From Selenomonas sp. FOBRC6 (GTDB lineage Bacteria > Bacillota > Negativicutes > Selenomonadales > Selenomonadaceae), in assembly GCF_000286455.1 (NCBI RefSeq), contig NZ_ALKG01000086.1, forward strand, positions 1 through 51,048: a stretch of 51,048 nucleotides of DNA, read 5' to 3'. The position numbers and the translations under genes are program-made. A model generated the notes under the pieces. The model was not told the origin of the DNA and did not search any database. It saw nothing but the letters and a program-made list of their open reading frames with translations. Of this stretch, positions 27,701-35,531 are shown one piece after another. How positions within the stretch are numbered: position 1 is the stretch's first letter; each line of letters opens with the position of its first letter.

Positions 27701-28508
27701 TACAAGCGATGCCATTCGTCTTGTCGGCGAATTTCAGCAGCAGGATGTACGCGCCCGACTTGAGCTTATTCGCCTGCGGAGAGAAGATCTCGCCCTCGAG
27801 GACGATGCTTTTCACCTCGTCCTCGATCACGCCGAGCTCGCGCGCCTCACCCGATACGCCGCGCCCGATGATGACGCCTTCGGGCAAGTCCTTGGGTTTT
27901 GTGCCCTTTGCAGCGCGTGCGGGGGCAGCTGCGGGTGTTTCTTTTTTCACGGGCGCAGGCATGGGCGGCGGCGTCCAGTCGGCAGCGGGCATCTCACCGA
28001 TCTCGCACTCCATGCAGATGACCTGACAGGCGCAGCCGACATGGGTGCGGACAGCCGATTCGATGCGCTTTGCAGCGGAGCTCTGCGCGAACAGCTCCGC
28101 ACCGAACATGCCCGGCACAGAGAGGCGGATGACGTTGCCGTCGACGGCGTACTCCGTCTGACGCAGCGTGTGAAAGAGGACTGCGTCCTCCCCTGCCGCC
28201 TCGCGCACGACGCGCTCCCAGAGCGGCGCAATGGCAGGTGCGAGCGCGATGACGTTCTGTTGCACGAATGCGCCCGCAAGCCCGTAGTTCTCCTCGACCT
28301 GCCGCGCCATCGCGGCGATCAGTTCCTCATCGAGGACGGCGGGCGTGCCGATGACAAGCTCCCACGTATTTTCCTCTGCCGATACCTCGACGTGACGCAG
28401 CGTGCACGCACGCAAAAGCGCCCGCTCCTCGTCGGAGAGGGCGAGCCCGCGCAGAAGGCGGAAGAGCATGTCCTCCGCACTGGGTAGAATCCGATAGGTC
28501 TTGTTCAT
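24741..28508 (-). CDS. polC: DNA polymerase III alpha subunit, PolC type, without exonuclease domain
   Basis: Gram-positive-type replicative polymerase, 1,255 residues. Order: N-terminal region (1-200), OB fold (about 205-325, EGEIFSPQANKLKSGAYILLL), PHP domain (ELHAHTKMSALDAVV at 341-355, TDHGVV), palm with GSRGSVGSSF (697-706), zinc knuckle CxxC...CPVCG (725-753), catalytic PDIDLNFSGD (788-797), fingers and helix-hairpin-helix end. PolC normally has about 1,400-1,450 residues because a DnaQ-like 3'-5' exonuclease is inserted in the PHP domain. Here the chain goes straight from KIIYGMEGYLLDKPEDQ to HHIIFLAQNKTGL (about 402-432) with no DxE exonuclease motifs. The frame is uninterrupted. ATG 28508 overlaps the upstream stop as ATGA, indicating translational coupling. 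Confidence 0.95.
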   Translation of the reverse strand: MNKTYRILPSAEDMLFRLLRGLALSDEERALLRACTLRHVEVSAEENTWELVIGTPAVLDEELIAAMARQVEENYGLAGAFVQQNVIALAPAIAPLWERVVREAAGEDAVLFHTLRQTEYAVDGNVIRLSVPGMFGAELFAQSSAAKRIESAVRTHVGCACQVICMECEIGEMPAADWTPPPMPAPVKKETPAAAPARAAKGTKPKDLPEGVIIGRGVSGEARELGVIEDEVKSIVLEGEIFSPQANKLKSGAYILLLKFADKTNGIACKKFFGVRGKTTQEDIDAEVERILKAIGKGCAVRIQGKIEYDKFVSDYVLFIDSIEKRSVPQREDTAAVKRVELHAHTKMSALDAVVPPKVLVETAARWGWPAVAITDHGVVQAFPEAMNTARALKKKGTDIKIIYGMEGYLLDKPEDQRAHHIIFLAQNKTGLYNLYKLVSLSHIRYFRGTKKRGRPCVPRAILQQYREGIIVGSACEAGELIRSIVAGRPDEELEEIAKFYDFLEIQPIHNNDFLKIDDRFPIHTDEDLRDINRKVDALAKKLGKMLIATCDVHFLNPEDAVYRAMLQKANGYRDADRQPPLYLRTTDEMLAEFDYLGAERAYECVVTNPRRIAESVEHFLPIPDELYAPTVPGADHEIQEMSYARARKLYGENLPQIVTDRLELELKPILRHGFSALYIIAQRLVKKSNDDGYLVGSRGSVGSSFVATMIGVTEVNPLPPHYRCRHCQYNKFIDDGSVGSGFDLPSMDCPVCGTPLTKDGHNIPFAVFLGFDGDKVPDIDLNFSGDYQPTAHKYTEVLFGKMNVFRAGTISGLQDKNAYGYAMHYYEDQGETKGRPYIEHMMRGCMGVKATTGQHAGGIMVVPRDMDVHYFTPIQRPANNMESDTLTTHFDYHSISERLVKLDILGHDDPTVIKMLEELTHRDPETIPFDDPATMSIFTSTEALGITPEELGANMGTYGIPEFRTSFTQKMIDDSNPDCFADLVRISGFSHGTNVWLGNAQDLIKAGTSTLKDAISARDDIMNYLMQNRIEPLLSFKTMENVRKGRGITADVVEKLRAGGIPEWYIESCQKIKYLFPRAHATAYVMMGYRIAFCKVHYPLAYYAAYFSIRAAEFDANIIAKGQAAVKAAIDALNAEAREHRGKLDNKKQDILIVLQLAWEMYLRGFSCDPVDLYASDAEKFILRENSLLPPFTALPGMGQKAAQAIVEARQYGRFISIEDLATRSHIPTPAVELLREHGCLDGMMESNQVELFA

Positions 28509-29080
28509 TCGTCGTAGAGCCTCTTATACTGTTCCCTGTCCTCGAGCACGCGGCGCACATAGAGCCGTGTCTCGGGGTAGGGGATCGCCTCGATCTCGTC
28601 AAACTGTCCGTTCCAGTGATAGCGCTCCATCCAGTCGCGCACGTTGCCGCGCCCCGCATTGTACGCGGCGAGCGCGAGGATGTCGTTGCCGCCGAACTCG
28701 CTCTCGAGCTCGGCGAGGTACCAGACGCCGTAACGGATGTTGAGTGCGGGGTCGTAGAGATAGTCCTCGGTAAAGGGTTCGTCCAGCTGCCGTGCAATCC
28801 ACGCTGCTGTCTGCGGCATGAGCTGCATGAGTCCAAGTGCACCGCCGTCGGAGCGGGCGCGCGGCTGAAATTTGCTCTCGTGCTTGATGACGGCAGCGAC
28901 GAGGTAGGGATCGATGCGGTAGTGCACGGTGCTCGTCTCGATGTAGCTGCGGTAGTCATAGGGATAGATGTAGCTGCGCTCCACCCAGCCCCAGCCGCCG
29001 ACAATGACAAAGACGATGACGGCGACGACGAGTGCACGGAGCCCCCACCAGAAGACGCGCCGCAGATTACGAACGCCCAA
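28505..29080 (-). CDS. Membrane-anchored lytic transglycosylase (SLT family)
   Basis: Peptidoglycan lytic transglycosylase of the Slt/MltE type, 191 residues. An N-terminal hydrophobic segment (about 12-34, LVVAVIVFVIVGG) anchors it. The catalytic domain has the ES motif VAAVIKHESKFQP (catalytic Glu), then ALGLMQLMPQTA, DPALNIRYGVWYL and LALAAYNAGRGNV, all standard SLT motifs. I choose TTG at 29080, which has GGAGGG 9-10 nt upstream and overlaps coaE by 14 nt; a TTG at 29107 is a longer, poorer alternative. It sits between coaE and polC with start/stop overlaps, an unusual place for a wall hydrolase. Confidence 0.88.
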   Translation of the reverse strand: MGVRNLRRVFWWGLRALVVAVIVFVIVGGWGWVERSYIYPYDYRSYIETSTVHYRIDPYLVAAVIKHESKFQPRARSDGGALGLMQLMPQTAAWIARQLDEPFTEDYLYDPALNIRYGVWYLAELESEFGGNDILALAAYNAGRGNVRDWMERYHWNGQFDEIEAIPYPETRLYVRRVLEDREQYKRLYDE

Positions 29081-29672
29081 TGATCCGTTCCCTCCAAAGT
29101 TGTTCAATACATTCCCGTGTTTCTTCCACTGTTCCGCTGTTGTCGATGACGATGTCCGCGCGCGCGCATTTCTCTGTGAGCGGCATCTGTGCGGAGATGC
29201 GTGCCCGCGCCTCTCCTTCGCTCATCGACTTATCCCGCGCGAGGAGACGCGCAAGCTGCTCCTCCGCGGGGAGCGCAACGACCCATACCTCATCGGCGAG
29301 CGCATCCCAGCCCGCCTCAAAGAGCAGCGGCACATCCAGCACCGCTGCTCTCTTCTCCGCTGCGCGTGCCGCACGCAGACGCTCCTCTGCCGCCGCGCGA
29401 ATCAGGGGATGCGTGATGGCATCCACCTCGGTGCGCACAGTGGGGTCGGCAAAGACGCGTGCGGCGATTGCCGCGCGGTCGAGTGTGCCACCCGCCGTCA
29501 CAATCCCCCTACCGAAGCGCTCCACATATGCGTTAAAAATCGCCTGTCCCGGCTGCGAGAGCTCATGCGCGAGCGCGTCCGCGTCGATGATCGCCGCGCC
29601 GTGCGCACGCAGCGCCCTGCTGACGGTGGATTTGCCGCAGGCAATCCCGCCCGTAAGCCCGATGATCTTCAC
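29067..29672 (-). CDS. coaE: Dephospho-CoA kinase
   Basis: Last enzyme of CoA biosynthesis, phosphorylating the ribose 3'-OH of dephospho-CoA. The 201 residues show the P-loop GLTGGIACGKST at the N-terminus, DADALAHEL, TLDRAAIAARVFAD, THPLIR and the conserved VLDVPLLFEAG. GTG 29672 lies 2 nt after the polA stop, with GGAGG about 10 nt upstream inside the polA end. A polA-coaE pair is common in bacteria. Confidence 0.95.
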   Translation of the reverse strand: MKIIGLTGGIACGKSTVSRALRAHGAAIIDADALAHELSQPGQAIFNAYVERFGRGIVTAGGTLDRAAIAARVFADPTVRTEVDAITHPLIRAAAEERLRAARAAEKRAAVLDVPLLFEAGWDALADEVWVVALPAEEQLARLLARDKSMSEGEARARISAQMPLTEKCARADIVIDNSGTVEETRECIEQLWRERIIGRS

Positions 29673-29674
29673 CG

Positions 29675-32308
29675 CTACTTCGCCTCCGCCCAGTTCTTCC
29701 CAACGTGCACATCCACGGCAAGCGGCACGGCGAGTTCTGCCGCGCCGCTCATCTCCGCGCGCAGGATCTCCGTGACCTGTGCGATCTCCGCCTCCACCGC
29801 CTCGAGCACAAGTTCATCGTGCACCTGCAGGAGAATGCGGCTCTGCACGCCCGCTGCACGCAGGGCATCGTGGGCACGAATCATTGCGATCTTGATGAGA
29901 TCAGCAGCTGTGCCCTGGATGGGCGTATTCATCGCCATGCGCTCGGCAAAGGAGCGCTGCATGAAGTTGCGACTATTTATGGCAGGCAGATCGCGCCGCC
30001 GTCCATAGAGCGTCGTGACATAACCGTTTGCGTGCGCATCCGAAACCATTTTGTCGAGAAAGGCGCGCACGCCATGATAGCGCTCGAAGTAGCGCTCGAT
30101 GTAGCCCCCCGCCTCCTTGCGTGAGATGCCGAGGTCGCGCGAGAGGCCGAAATCGCTCAGCCCGTAGACGATGCCGAAATTGACCGCCTTTGCGCGGCGA
30201 CGCTGCTCCCCCGTCACCTCCGCGAGCGGTACGCCGAACACCTCCGACGCCGTACGCGCGTGGATGTCCTGTCCCGTGCGGAATGCGTCGATCATGGTCT
30301 CGTCGCCCGACATATGCGCGAGGATGCGCAGCTCGATCTGCGAGTAGTCCGCCGAGAGGAGCGCATCATAGCCCGCCCCCGGCTCGAAGAGCGCACGTAC
30401 GGCGCGCCCTTCTTCTGTGCGCACGGGGATGTTCTGGAGGTTCGGGTCGGAACTCGAGAGCCGCCCCGTCGCCGTCACTGTCTGGTTGAAGCTCGTGTGC
30501 ACGCGCCCCGTCGCGGGACGGATGAGCGCACCGATGCCCTCGAGATAGGTCGAGCGCAGCTTCGTCCACATACGGTAGGTCAGCACCTTGTCCACGATGG
30601 GATGTCGGTCGCGCAGCTCCTCGAGCGTCTCGGCGTTCGTCGAGTAGCCCGTCTTCGTCTTCTTGATCTTGCTGCCCTCTGCGAGTCCGAGACGCTCAAA
30701 GAGAATCTCACCGAGCTGCTTGGGCGAGCTGATGTTGAACTCCGTGCCCGCCAGCGCGTGAATCTCCGTGACGAGCGCCTCGATACGCGCATTCGCCGCC
30801 GTCAGCTCGCGCTCGAGTGCCGCGCGGTTCACATAGATGCCCGTCTGTTCCATCGCCGCAAGTACGGGCACGAGGGGCAGTTCGATTTCCCGATAGAGCG
30901 GCATGAGCCCCGCCCCATCGAGTGCCGTCCGCAATGCGTGTGCAGTCTGCGCGGCAAGGAGAGACTCATGCACAGCGCGCTGCTCCTGCGTCGCCTCTTC
31001 GGGGACAGCAGGAAAGTCCGCGCTGTGGGCAAATGCCGTGCGCGCGAGGTCGCGCTTATTCTCCTCGGGGCGCAGGAGATAGTCTGCAAGCTCGAGATCG
31101 AAGATATTCGCGCCGACGGAAAGCCCCGCCTGCGCATAGCGCTTTGCATTCCAGAGTATGATGGGACGCTCCGCAAGCACGGCGCGCGCCTCCTCGAACT
31201 CCGGCGCATCCGCACGTAGAATGCGCTGCTCCGTTCCGTAGGAAAGGGCGAGTATGTCAATCTGCACAAAGGGTGCTGTGCCGCTGAATACCGCACCGAC
31301 AGCAATCTCCTCCGCCGCACGCAGTGCCGTGAGGTCGGCAGGGGAAAATGCCGCCGCCTCGAGGTTCACCTCTGCAGTGGCTGCGGGCTCCTCTCCAAAG
31401 AGCGACTGTTCCACCCCGACGGCGGGCGCAGACACAGAGAGATAGTCCGAGAACGCGCGCCCCACCGTCCGCAGCTCGTATTCTTTGCAGAACGCATCGA
31501 GCGCTGTGCGGTCGGGCTGCATGCGAAAGCCCTCCGCTTCATAATGGAGTTCCGGCACATTGCATTCAATTGTCGCGAGCTGCTTTGAGAGCAGAGCCTG
31601 ATCCCGATACTCCACGAGCGAGGCACTGAGTTTCTTCCCGCTGGCCTCGGCAGCGTGATCGAGCACGTTCTCGATGCTCTCATATTGCAGGAGCAGCTTT
31701 GTTGCGGTCTTTGGCCCCACGCCGGGTACGCCCGGAATGTTATCCGAGCTGTCCCCCATCAGCCCCTTCAGGTCGATGAGACGAATCGGCGCGAAGCCGT
31801 ACTCCTCCTCGAACGCCGCCGTATCGTAGCGGCGCGTGTCGCTGATGCCTTTTTTCGTCAGGACGACGGTGAGATTCGTACGGATGAGCTGCAAGGCATC
31901 GCGGTCACCTGTCACGACGATGGTCTCCGTCCCCGCCTCTGCCGCCTGTGTTGCGAGCGTGCCGATGATGTCGTCCGCCTCGTAGTCATCCATCTCGAGG
32001 AAGGAGATGCCGAGCGTCGCGGACAGCTCCTTCAGCAGCGGAATCTGGGCGATCAGCTCCTCGGGCGTCTTGTCGCGCGTGCCCTTGTACTCCGGATAAA
32101 GCGTCGTGCGGAACGTCGTGCGGCTCTTGTCAAACGCGATGACAATCTGCGTCGGCGCGAGCTCCTTCAGGAGCTTTACGAGCATCATTGCAAAGCCGTG
32201 CACGGCATTCGTGTGGACGCCGCGCGCATTCGGCGGGAGCTGCAGCGCGTAGAACGCGCGAAAGAAAAGGCTGCTCCCGTCGAGTACGGCAAATTTCTCC
32301 CCGCTCAC
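29675..32308 (-). CDS. polA: DNA polymerase I
   Basis: Repair polymerase of 877 residues. The 5'-3' exonuclease/flap domain (1-290) is intact: VLDGSSLFFRAFYAL, DDYEADDIIGTLA, VVTGDRDALQL, GLMGDSSDNIPGVPGVGPKTA. The middle 3'-5' exonuclease-like domain (about 315-480) has lost its catalytic acids: the Exo I position reads IAVGAVF instead of DxE, and LWNAKRYAQAG replaces the N...D of Exo II. This is as in Bacillus and Thermus enzymes. The polymerase domain has SADYSQIELRILAH, the YGLSDFGLSRD finger region and QVHDELVLE. GTG 32308 overlaps the adenosyltransferase stop (GTGA) and has only a weak ribosome binding site, so coupled translation is likely. Confidence 0.96.
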   Translation of the reverse strand: MSGEKFAVLDGSSLFFRAFYALQLPPNARGVHTNAVHGFAMMLVKLLKELAPTQIVIAFDKSRTTFRTTLYPEYKGTRDKTPEELIAQIPLLKELSATLGISFLEMDDYEADDIIGTLATQAAEAGTETIVVTGDRDALQLIRTNLTVVLTKKGISDTRRYDTAAFEEEYGFAPIRLIDLKGLMGDSSDNIPGVPGVGPKTATKLLLQYESIENVLDHAAEASGKKLSASLVEYRDQALLSKQLATIECNVPELHYEAEGFRMQPDRTALDAFCKEYELRTVGRAFSDYLSVSAPAVGVEQSLFGEEPAATAEVNLEAAAFSPADLTALRAAEEIAVGAVFSGTAPFVQIDILALSYGTEQRILRADAPEFEEARAVLAERPIILWNAKRYAQAGLSVGANIFDLELADYLLRPEENKRDLARTAFAHSADFPAVPEEATQEQRAVHESLLAAQTAHALRTALDGAGLMPLYREIELPLVPVLAAMEQTGIYVNRAALERELTAANARIEALVTEIHALAGTEFNISSPKQLGEILFERLGLAEGSKIKKTKTGYSTNAETLEELRDRHPIVDKVLTYRMWTKLRSTYLEGIGALIRPATGRVHTSFNQTVTATGRLSSSDPNLQNIPVRTEEGRAVRALFEPGAGYDALLSADYSQIELRILAHMSGDETMIDAFRTGQDIHARTASEVFGVPLAEVTGEQRRRAKAVNFGIVYGLSDFGLSRDLGISRKEAGGYIERYFERYHGVRAFLDKMVSDAHANGYVTTLYGRRRDLPAINSRNFMQRSFAERMAMNTPIQGTAADLIKIAMIRAHDALRAAGVQSRILLQVHDELVLEAVEAEIAQVTEILRAEMSGAAELAVPLAVDVHVGKNWAEAK

Positions 32309-32814
32309 AGATTTGGCTTATCTGCATCCTCAAGGCGCATGAGGACGAAGCAATAGTCTGAGAGGCGGTTGAGGTAGCGCAGGTCGACCTCTGCCACCGA
32401 GCCGCGGCGTGCGAGTGTCCATGCGTGGCGCTCTGCAGTGCGCGCAGTCGTGCGTGCCAAATCAAGCATTGCGCTCGACTTCTTGTCGCCCGGGATGATG
32501 AACTCCTTCAGTGCGGGCAGGCTCTCCTCAATGTTTGCAATCTCCGCCTCGATTCCCGTGATCATCGCCTCCGTGATGCGGGGCGGCTTGTTGCGGCTCG
32601 CAAAGTCCGCCATGAGCATCCCGAGCTGCTTCTGCACAGCGAGGATGTCATCCTTCACGCGCTTGTTCTCCGAGAACGCGCGCGCCATGCCGAGCGTCGA
32701 ACCGAGGGTATCCACAATGCCGTACACCTCGACGCGCAGATCATCCTTTGCGATGCGCTCGCCCGTGAAAAGGCTCGTCTGTCCCTGATCGCCAGTTTTT
32801 GTCACAACACTCAT
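32305..32814 (-). CDS. Cob(I)alamin adenosyltransferase, PduO type
   Basis: Transfers adenosyl from ATP to cob(I)alamin to make coenzyme B12. The 169 residues start MSVVTKTGDQGQTSLFTGERI, the PduO/MMAB ATP-binding signature, and contain the C-terminal helix DLARTTARTAERHAWTLARRG with the conserved Arg/Glu pair and the DLRYLNRLSDYCFVLMR end. ATG 32814 has AGGAGGAAGTACA upstream; a longer frame to 33078 antisense-overlaps nothing functional and runs through the end of ndk. No other cobalamin gene is nearby. It is probably co-transcribed with ndk and polA. Confidence 0.92.
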   Translation of the reverse strand: MSVVTKTGDQGQTSLFTGERIAKDDLRVEVYGIVDTLGSTLGMARAFSENKRVKDDILAVQKQLGMLMADFASRNKPPRITEAMITGIEAEIANIEESLPALKEFIIPGDKKSSAMLDLARTTARTAERHAWTLARRGSVAEVDLRYLNRLSDYCFVLMRLEDADKPNL

Positions 32815-32887
32815 TGTACTTCCTCCTCTGTGGATAAATGTACCCAGCCGCGCAGAGAGGCGCGACCGGGCAGTCAAAAGCAATTTT

Positions 32888-33301
32888 TTAGAAAATCTCC
32901 GTCTCACTGAAGAAGATGTGCACCTCGCGCGCAGCGCTCTCGGGGCTGTCGGACGCGTGCACCGCGTTCTCGCTCCCGTTCTTTGCAAAGCGCTTACGGA
33001 TCGTGCCGTCCGCCGCATTCGCAGGGTTCGTCGCACCGTGCAGCTCGCGCACACGCGCAATCGCGTTCTCACCCGCAAGCACCATCGCCACGAGCGGCGC
33101 GGAGGTCATGAACACGGAGAGCTCGCCGTAGAACGGCTTCTCGATATGCTCCGCGTAGTGAATGCGCGCAATGCGATCTGTCATCTGCATCATCTTCATC
33201 GCGCGAATCTGGAGCCCGGCCTCCTCATACGCCTTCGTAATGTCTCCGATGTGATGCGCTCCGACGGCATCCGGCTTGATGAGAACCAGCGTCTGTTCCA
33301 T
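32888..33301 (-). CDS. ndk: Nucleoside diphosphate kinase
   Basis: Balances NTP and dNTP pools by phosphotransfer through a histidine. The 137-residue product starts MEQTLVLIKPDAVG and includes ELHGATNPANAADGTIR and the active-site NAVHASDSPESA with the phosphorylated His. The C-terminus is normal length. ATG 33301 overlaps the carbonic anhydrase stop (TAATG). The 73-nt gap to the next gene holds no clear promoter. The position just upstream of polA fits nucleotide supply, but that is only context. Confidence 0.96.
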   Translation of the reverse strand: MEQTLVLIKPDAVGAHHIGDITKAYEEAGLQIRAMKMMQMTDRIARIHYAEHIEKPFYGELSVFMTSAPLVAMVLAGENAIARVRELHGATNPANAADGTIRKRFAKNGSENAVHASDSPESAAREVHIFFSETEIF

Positions 33302-33831
33302 TACTTCATCTCCTCAATGATACGTTTGTACTCCGCTCCGAGCCCGGCATAGTTCTCCGCCGCCGCCCGCAGCGCCTCGATCTCATCGTCGCGCAGCGCG
33401 CGCACGATCTGAGCAGGGTTGCCAAATACAAGCGAGTTCGACGGAATCTTCTTGTGCTGCGGCAGGAAGGTGCCCGCGCCGATAACGACGTTCTCGCCGA
33501 TCTCGGAGTAGCCCATCACGATCGAGCCCATGCCGATCAGCGTATTGTCCCCGATGCGGCTGCAATGCACGACGGCATTGTGCCCAATGAGCACATTGTC
33601 CCCAATGTGGACGGGTACATCACGCATGACGTGAATCGTCGCGTTCTCCTGGATGTTCGTATTCGCGCCGATCGTAATCGGCTGAAAATCGCCGCGCACC
33701 ACAGCGCCGAACCATATGCTCGAGCCGGCGCCAACCGTCACGTCTCCGATGACAGCCGCCGACGGCGCAATGAATGCGGACGGATCAATCGCAGGAGTCT
33801 TGCCCCGATAGGGCAGGATGATCTTATCCAT
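33301..33831 (-). CDS. Gamma-class carbonic anhydrase-like hexapeptide protein
   Basis: A 176-residue left-handed beta-helix protein with repeated hexapeptides (IGDVTVGAGSSIWFGAVVRGD, IGDNVLIGHNAVVHC, IGDNTLIGMGSIVMG). The three metal-binding histidines of the gamma-carbonic anhydrase family are present (TIHV, and GHNAVVH with five-residue spacing), so CO2 hydration is possible. Many close relatives (YrdA/PaaY type) have low or unproven activity. ATG 33831 has AAAGGAGG 9 nt upstream; a TTG one codon earlier is less well placed. It is 15 nt after cca and overlaps ndk by one base. Confidence 0.85.
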   Translation of the reverse strand: MDKIILPYRGKTPAIDPSAFIAPSAAVIGDVTVGAGSSIWFGAVVRGDFQPITIGANTNIQENATIHVMRDVPVHIGDNVLIGHNAVVHCSRIGDNTLIGMGSIVMGYSEIGENVVIGAGTFLPQHKKIPSNSLVFGNPAQIVRALRDDEIEALRAAAENYAGLGAEYKRIIEEMK

Positions 33832-33846
33832 CAATACACGCCTCCT

Positions 33847-35109
33847 TTAACTCTGCTCAGATGTATTATACCACGCCTTTTCGTTCTCCAACAAGAATTT
33901 TTTCAGTATTCGCACGCGCTGCTCGCGCAGCCAAATTCCAATCTCCGCACCTGTGAGATCCGTCGGAGCGGAGCGCCCCGTGATGGTCTGCATCGCGCGG
34001 AGCGCCGCCGCACCGTGCGCAAGATAGGGGGGCAGCGAGCCGTGATCCGCGCGGATGATAATGTTGAACTCTGCCATCGACAGCCCCGACGCGCCGATGC
34101 CAAGCAGGAGATCGGCAATCTTGCCGAGACGCGTGAGGCGCGGCGCGCGCATATGCTGACGAATGACGAACGATGCCGCCTTCATCCAGTCGTGAGGGAG
34201 TGTCATGCGTCTGTTCCACGCCGCGAGTGCCGTGAGTCCCGTCTTTTCGTGCCCGTAGTGATGCGGCAGCATCTCCTTCGGTGTCAGCCCCTTGCCGAGG
34301 TCGTGGACGAGCGCGGCAAAACGTGTGCGTATATCCTCCGTTTCCTCGGCAACGGCATCGACCATCGCAAGCGTATGCGCGAGGGCATCGCCCTCGGGGT
34401 GAAACTCCACGGGCTGCACCTGCCCCTCGAGCGCCGCGATCTCGGGGAATGTCACCGCGAGGAGATCCGCCGCCCGCAGCACGCGGAAGAATATGGATGG
34501 ATGCGGGGTGGCAAGCGCGCGGCGCAGCTCCGCCATCAGGCGCTCCGTCGGCTCGCGGCGCAGCTCATCCGCGCACGCGCGCATATAGAGAAGCGTCCCC
34601 TCCTCCACAGTAAAGCCGAACTCTGCCGCCTGCCGCGCGGCGCGCAGCGCGCGCACGGGGTCATCCGTAAAGTGTTCCGAGACCGCACGAATCACGCCCG
34701 CCGCGAGATCGGCACGCCCACCGTAGGGGTCAAGCAACGCGCCCGAGGGCAACTCGATCGCCATTGCATTCATCCGCGTGTCGCGGCGATAGAGATCCTC
34801 CTCAATCGTCACGGTAGGGTCGAATGCAACATCGAAGCCGCGATAGCCTGTACCCGTCTTGCGCTCCCTGCGCGCAAATGCCACCTCGCGGCGCACGCTG
34901 TCCATGCGTACATGATAAACGGGGAACGCCTTTCCAATCTTTTCCGCATGCGGAAAGAGTACATGAAAACGCTCCTCGGCAATGCCCGTCACGGCATAGT
35001 CGACATCCTTTGCCTGGGCACCGCGAAAATGATCGCGCACGCAGCCACCGACGCGAAAGATACGTGCGCCCGCATCCCGCAATGTGCGCACAAAATCCGC
35101 CTCCGTCAT
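33847..35109 (-). CDS. cca: CCA tRNA nucleotidyltransferase with HD domain
   Basis: Adds or repairs the 3'-CCA of tRNAs. The 420-residue protein has the class II nucleotidyltransferase motif RVGGCVRDHF with the metal-binding DVD, the RRDTRMNAMA motif, DPYGG and the EDxxR-like DDPVRALRAARQAAEFGF. A C-terminal HD phosphohydrolase part follows (ALVHDLGKG, then HYGHEKTG). ATG 35109 follows AGGAGGTGAGGAG. It lies directly downstream of the tRNA-Ile gene and its terminator, with no room for a separate promoter, so it may be expressed by readthrough from the tRNA cluster. It is the first protein gene of the run ending with polC. Confidence 0.93.
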   Translation of the reverse strand: MTEADFVRTLRDAGARIFRVGGCVRDHFRGAQAKDVDYAVTGIAEERFHVLFPHAEKIGKAFPVYHVRMDSVRREVAFARRERKTGTGYRGFDVAFDPTVTIEEDLYRRDTRMNAMAIELPSGALLDPYGGRADLAAGVIRAVSEHFTDDPVRALRAARQAAEFGFTVEEGTLLYMRACADELRREPTERLMAELRRALATPHPSIFFRVLRAADLLAVTFPEIAALEGQVQPVEFHPEGDALAHTLAMVDAVAEETEDIRTRFAALVHDLGKGLTPKEMLPHHYGHEKTGLTALAAWNRRMTLPHDWMKAASFVIRQHMRAPRLTRLGKIADLLLGIGASGLSMAEFNIIIRADHGSLPPYLAHGAAALRAMQTITGRSAPTDLTGAEIGIWLREQRVRILKKFLLENEKAWYNTSEQS

Positions 35110-35136
35110 CTCCTCACCTCCTTTTGGAGAGCAAAC

Positions 35137-35162
35137 AAAAAAGCATCACCATGCGTGATGCT
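35137..35162 (-). terminator. Terminator between tRNA-Ile and cca
   Basis: Minus-strand AGCATCAC/GTGATGCT 8-bp stem with a 5-nt loop (35162-35142), followed by TTTTTT. It lies 11 nt after the tRNA-Ile 3' end. Confidence 0.8.
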
Positions 35163-35173
35163 CTCATTTCGAT

Positions 35174-35250
35174 TGGTGGGCCCACTTGGACTTGAACCAA
35201 GGACCGACCGGTTATGAGCCGGTTGCTCTAACCAACTGAGCTATAGGCCC
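35174..35250 (-). tRNA. tRNA-Ile2 (anticodon CAT, lysidine type)
   Basis: A 77-nt cloverleaf with encoded CCA. Acceptor GGGCCTA/TGGGCCC, D arm GCTC/GAGC, anticodon stem ACCGG/CCGGT with loop CTCATAA, T arm CTTGG/CCAAG with TTCAAGT. The CAT anticodon in a CTCATAA loop and the full G1-C72 acceptor match isoleucine tRNA modified to lysidine (decodes AUA) rather than initiator Met. Elongator Met typically has a TTCATAC-like loop, so Ile2 is preferred but not proven. Confidence 0.85.
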
Positions 35251-35332
35251 CAAACAAAGAGGAGAGCACGCAAGGCTCTCACCCGTGGTCGAAGCGCAGA
35301 TTCATGCAGATCGGCAATCCTCCCGCTTCTTC

Positions 35333-35357
35333 AAAAAAACCTGCGCAGAGCGCAGGT
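35333..35357 (-). terminator. Terminator after the tRNA-Gly pair
   Basis: Minus-strand ACCTGCGC/GCGCAGGT 8-bp stem with a 3-nt loop (35357-35339), followed by a run of seven T. It separates the Gly pair from tRNA-Ile, so the three tRNAs need readthrough or a further promoter. A small GAGAGC/GCTCTC hairpin (about 35261-35280) also lies between them. Confidence 0.75.
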
Positions 35358-35368
35358 GTGATAAGCGA

Positions 35369-35443
35369 TGGAGCGGAAAACGAGGCTCGAACTCGCGACC
35401 CCCACCTTGGCAAGGTGGTGCTCTACCACTGAGCTACTTCCGC
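35369..35443 (-). tRNA. tRNA-Gly (GCC), second copy
   Basis: A 75-nt gene with encoded CCA: acceptor GCGGAAG/TTTCCGC, anticodon loop TTGCCAA (GCC) and T loop TTCGAGC. It is identical over its length to the copy at 35448-35522 and only 4 nt (GGAA on the plus strand) downstream of it. Confidence 0.95.
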
Positions 35444-35447
35444 GGAA

Positions 35448-35522
35448 TGGAGCGGAAAACGAGGCTCGAACTCGCGACCCCCACCTTGGCAAGGTGGTGC
35501 TCTACCACTGAGCTACTTCCGC
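35448..35522 (-). tRNA. tRNA-Gly (GCC), first copy
   Basis: Identical 75-nt tRNA-Gly with anticodon GCC and encoded CCA. It is the promoter-proximal member of a tandem duplication, with a near-consensus promoter at 35559-35587. Confidence 0.95.
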
Positions 35523-35531
35523 ATCCGTCAC

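Noticed and set aside
35174-35250. Initiator or elongator tRNA-Met for the CAT anticodon tRNA
   Set aside because: The first acceptor pair is G-C rather than the mismatch of initiator tRNA, and the CTCATAA loop with GG/CC stem matches lysidine-type tRNA-Ile2. Elongator Met is less likely but not fully excluded.
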